Part shown: positions 10,001 through 11,334 of the stretch, one piece after another
Numbering within the stretch: position 1 is the stretch's first letter
Layout of the letters: each line of letters begins with the position of its first letter
From: Betaproteobacteria bacterium
GTDB taxonomy: Bacteria; Pseudomonadota; Gammaproteobacteria; Burkholderiales; SG8-41
DNA: 11,334 nucleotides
Direction of reading: 5' to 3'
NCBI GenBank assembly: GCA_021300125.1
Contig: JAJTHX010000131.1
Location: 1 to 11,334, forward strand
Position numbers and translations under genes: made by a program
Notes under the pieces: generated by a model
Seen by the model: the letters and a program-made list of their open reading frames with translations, nothing else
Database searches by the model: none
What the model was told of the DNA's origin: nothing

Positions 10001-11334
10001 TTCAACACGCACTGGAAGGTGATAGGGTCGCCGAAGGGCAAATTGCCTGAACATGCGCTGCATAACTGTGTATTGTTATTGCCGAAAAGGCCGGCTCCGC
10101 AAAGCCTAGCAACAACGCAGCGGAAGGACCCAGTACCATAGAGAGGCACTGGACTTGAGGTGCATTTAGCGAGGCAAGTTCGATTGGTCTGGTAGTCTGC
10201 GAAGAATCCTCCTGAGCAAGTAGCAGTGCAGTATCCTCCTTGGGAGTAATAGTCCGGATTGGTTGGGCATAACGTGACGCAGAGGTTGGTAGAGGGATCC
10301 CCGAAGAATGAGGAATTGCTGCATCTGGACTCACAGCCCATCGTGAAAGGGTCAGCATATGTGCCGCTTGTGCAACTTGTGCCAACCACGCATAGTCTTC
10401 TCTGCGCGTCAGCATAAGTTCTATTACTGCAAGATGTCTTGACGTTATAGCAGAAGCGAGTATAATTATCAGCCCAAAATCCTTGATCGCAAACTGTAGT
10501 ACAGACTCTGTTTGTGGTCAGATTGATAGCGTAATAGCCATTAGGACAAGTTTGGAGGCAGGGACGACCGTTGATAGGGCTGCCGTAAAACCTGAAAGGG
10601 CACCTAACAACGCATAAGTTGGCGATCGGGTCACCGAAATAGCTGTTAGGGCAGGTAGTAGCACAAACACCCACCCCCAATGTTGTATAGTTGTCTCCAT
10701 AGAAACCCACTGGACAATTGGCTACACATAGTCTAGTTAGTTCATAGGCGAATGTTTGATTGGGGAAGTTGGTGCAAACCCTCACGCAAAGTCTAAAAGG
10801 GTGGAAGGGGTCTGCGTACCAGCCCGGTGGGCACTGTTTAACACAGGTGCTACTGATGCTGTCACCAAAGCTGGCATCGGGGGTGGCAGTGCAATTCCTG
10901 ACGCAGTTGCGCGTTCCATGCAGGTCAGCATAGGTGGAGGTGGAGTTAGCATTGCAATTGGTGACGCACTCTCTGCTGTCGATGAACCCGTACATGGTGC
11001 GATTGCACTGGAAGACGCAGACACCCCCGTCCCAGTAGGCATAGCCGGTGATGCAGCTGGTCTGGCACATGCGGGTGGTGTTCTCGCCGACCTGTCCGAA
11101 CACCTTGCAGCTGAACTCGCATTTCTTGGTGGAGTTGTCCGCGTAGGTTCCCAGGGGGCAGTCCATGGGGTTGCGGGAGCAGTTGAGGAAGTAGGGGTGC
11201 AGCCACTGGCCGCTCTCGCACTGCGTTACGCAGGCTCTATTTCCGAACTGAGCGTTTATTTGGAAGTAGTATCCCAGGGGGCATTCATTGACGCAGAGAT
11301 TAGTGGAAGGGTCGGCGATGGAGGGCGAGGGGCA
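1042..11334 (-). CDS. Giant cysteine-rich repeat, multipass membrane protein (ciliate code; 5' end missing)
   Basis: This is the C-terminal 3,430 residues of one protein; the frame is still open at the right edge and ends at TGA 1042-1044. Twenty-three in-frame TAA/TAG codons are read as Gln (lowest coordinates 8863, 7480, 6730, 6715, 6151, 5848, 5758, 5491, 4786, 4396, 4357, 4141, 3595, 3148, 2845, 2737, 2335, 2032, 1372, 1318, 1309, 1141, 1051). No internal TGA was found, including in all stretches between the standard-code fragments, which I translated by hand. Domain order by visible residue: about 1-2547 cysteine-rich units, 2548-2727 furin-like repeats, 2750-2869 beta-rich linker, 2871-3257 membrane bundle, 3258-3430 charged tail. 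Trp is always TGG. Ciliates are known to carry many furin-like/growth-factor-receptor-type cysteine-rich surface proteins with C-terminal membrane segments. The precise function is not recognised; receptor, adhesin or channel-like roles are inference. No intron is needed to keep the frame. Confidence 0.93.
1045..1563 (-). other. Charged cytoplasmic C-terminal tail
   Basis: About 173 residues follow the last membrane helix. The first half is basic (KNKSKKLVR, KGYKKTKS, KAEKKK). The last third is acidic (EEESEKYE, EYEQYEEEIE), and the protein ends with EVQYF before TGA 1042-1044. No kinase, nucleotide-binding or other enzymatic motif is visible, so it is probably an intracellular docking tail. 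Five of its nine C-terminal Gln codons are TAA or TAG, a higher share than in the ectodomain. Confidence 0.75.
1564..2724 (-). other. C-terminal bundle of about eight transmembrane segments
   Basis: Hydrophobic segments by visible residue number: 2871-2890 (FPLYFTFLGIICVISFIF), perhaps running into a second at 2892-2910; 2961-2981 (FTPLLIILIIWGILKLL); 3008-3026 (MFMVNTVFFAFLQL); 3039-3063 (FILFFAIIFVLVLY); 3131-3153 (ILRAILLSAFIALP); 3158-3178 (LQMALCLALNALTLLYF); 3198-3216 (CLIILELLLFVFVV); 3230-3257 (ending FIYHIFAFVVHLY). They are separated by short charged loops. The overall arrangement, a large cysteine-rich ectodomain followed by a multipass bundle, is common among uncharacterised ciliate membrane proteins. 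I see no diagnostic channel pore or GPCR motif. Helix number and topology are by eye, so 7-9 is a fair range. Confidence 0.8.
2728..3087 (-). other. Cysteine-free, beta-rich linker domain before the membrane
   Basis: About 120 residues follow the last cysteine motif (CNNTCGSG). They are rich in Ser, Thr, Val, Asn and Gly, with alternating hydrophobic stretches such as QIIVIDPQTIQIVF and no cysteine. This suggests an Ig-like or similar beta-sandwich fold on the outer face, leading into the first membrane segment. Two Gln codons here are reassigned stops (2845-2847 TAA, 2737-2739 TAG). The fold assignment is inference; no specific family motif is recognised. Confidence 0.6.
3154..3693 (-). other. 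Membrane-proximal furin-like CxxC repeats
   Basis: Three modules with the classic furin-like spacing C-x2-C-x3-C-x2-C-x6-7-C-x2-C lie next to the membrane side of the array. Their starts read CDPCPSTCSSC (3598-3693), CDACPSTCVTC (3343-3447) and CRLCNSSCATC (3154-3249). The first ends with GFFLQNGACV and the third with GYLFSGACV, both typical furin-repeat endings. Short-unit sequence is interspersed between them, including FGQNSTRTC near 3500-3525. This marks a change of repeat type just before the cysteine-poor linker. The family resemblance is strong; a specific function does not follow. Confidence 0.8.
3694..11334 (-). repeat. Array of about 140 short cysteine-rich units (ectodomain)
   Basis: The encoded protein repeats a unit of about 19-20 residues: C-x3-C-P, a variable loop of 3-10 residues, then [YF]-[AG]-D-[NP]-x-[ST]-x(1-3)-C. 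Typical cores are YADNSTKKC, FGDPITGKC and YADPLTRLC. I counted about 42 units between 8866 and 11334, about 25 between 7480 and 8865, and the rest down to 3694. Some units use longer C-x5/7-C spacings (for example CVVGTSC, CISNPVTSC). The units have diverged at DNA level; I saw no long perfect DNA repeats. The pattern resembles growth-factor-receptor/furin-type cysteine-rich modules, but without the CxxC pairs of classic furin repeats. It is likely an extended, disulfide-stapled, secreted-side rod. Unit boundaries are by eye. Confidence 0.9.

Noticed and set aside
1042..11334. TGA also recoded to tryptophan (karyorelict or Condylostoma-type code)
   Set aside because: No TGA occurs in 3,430 codons although tryptophan is present repeatedly as TGG, so TGA behaves as the only stop.
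3694..11334. Diplomonad variant surface protein (also UAA/UAG = Gln, cysteine-rich)
   Set aside because: Those proteins are dominated by CxxC motifs and a single C-terminal membrane helix; here C-x3-C units and a multipass bundle occur, which fits a ciliate better.

Overview
The window looks like macronuclear-type DNA of a ciliate that reads UAA and UAG as glutamine and uses only UGA as stop. On the minus strand, one reading frame runs from the right edge (11334) to a TGA at 1042-1044. It is 3,431 codons long and contains 23 in-frame TAA/TAG codons but no internal TGA. All the apparent breaks lie in the same frame, and the protein pattern (repeat phase, cysteine spacing) continues through each of them. 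The third codon positions are fairly GC-rich, so an AT-rich Tetrahymena or Paramecium is unlikely. A spirotrich-like ciliate is a guess; the species cannot be fixed from the sequence.

Right and centre (about 3694-11334, minus strand): a very long extracellular array of short cysteine-rich units (C-x3-C ... Y/F-A/G-D-N/P ... C). I count about 140 units by eye, with a mean spacing of about 19-20 residues. Many units carry N-glycosylation sequons in their ADN-x-S/T core. The 5' end of the gene (signal peptide, start codon) lies outside the window.

1042-3693, minus strand: the same protein changes character in order. First come three canonical furin-like CxxC repeats (3154-3693), then a cysteine-poor, beta-rich Ser/Thr/Asn domain (2728-3087). 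These are followed by a bundle of about eight hydrophobic segments (1564-2724) and a charged tail of about 170 residues (1045-1563). The architecture is that of a giant surface receptor-like or channel-like membrane protein; its function is unknown.

Left (1-1041): no RNA gene, telomere repeat or mobile element is visible. On the plus strand, with TAA/TAG read as Gln, there are TGA-free, protein-like stretches at about 2-199, 275-607 and 646-1008. I read these cautiously as the 3' part of a convergent gene that ends at TGA 1006-1008. That stop lies only 33 bp from the stop of the giant gene. A possible short intron (608-660) would join two of these segments in frame.
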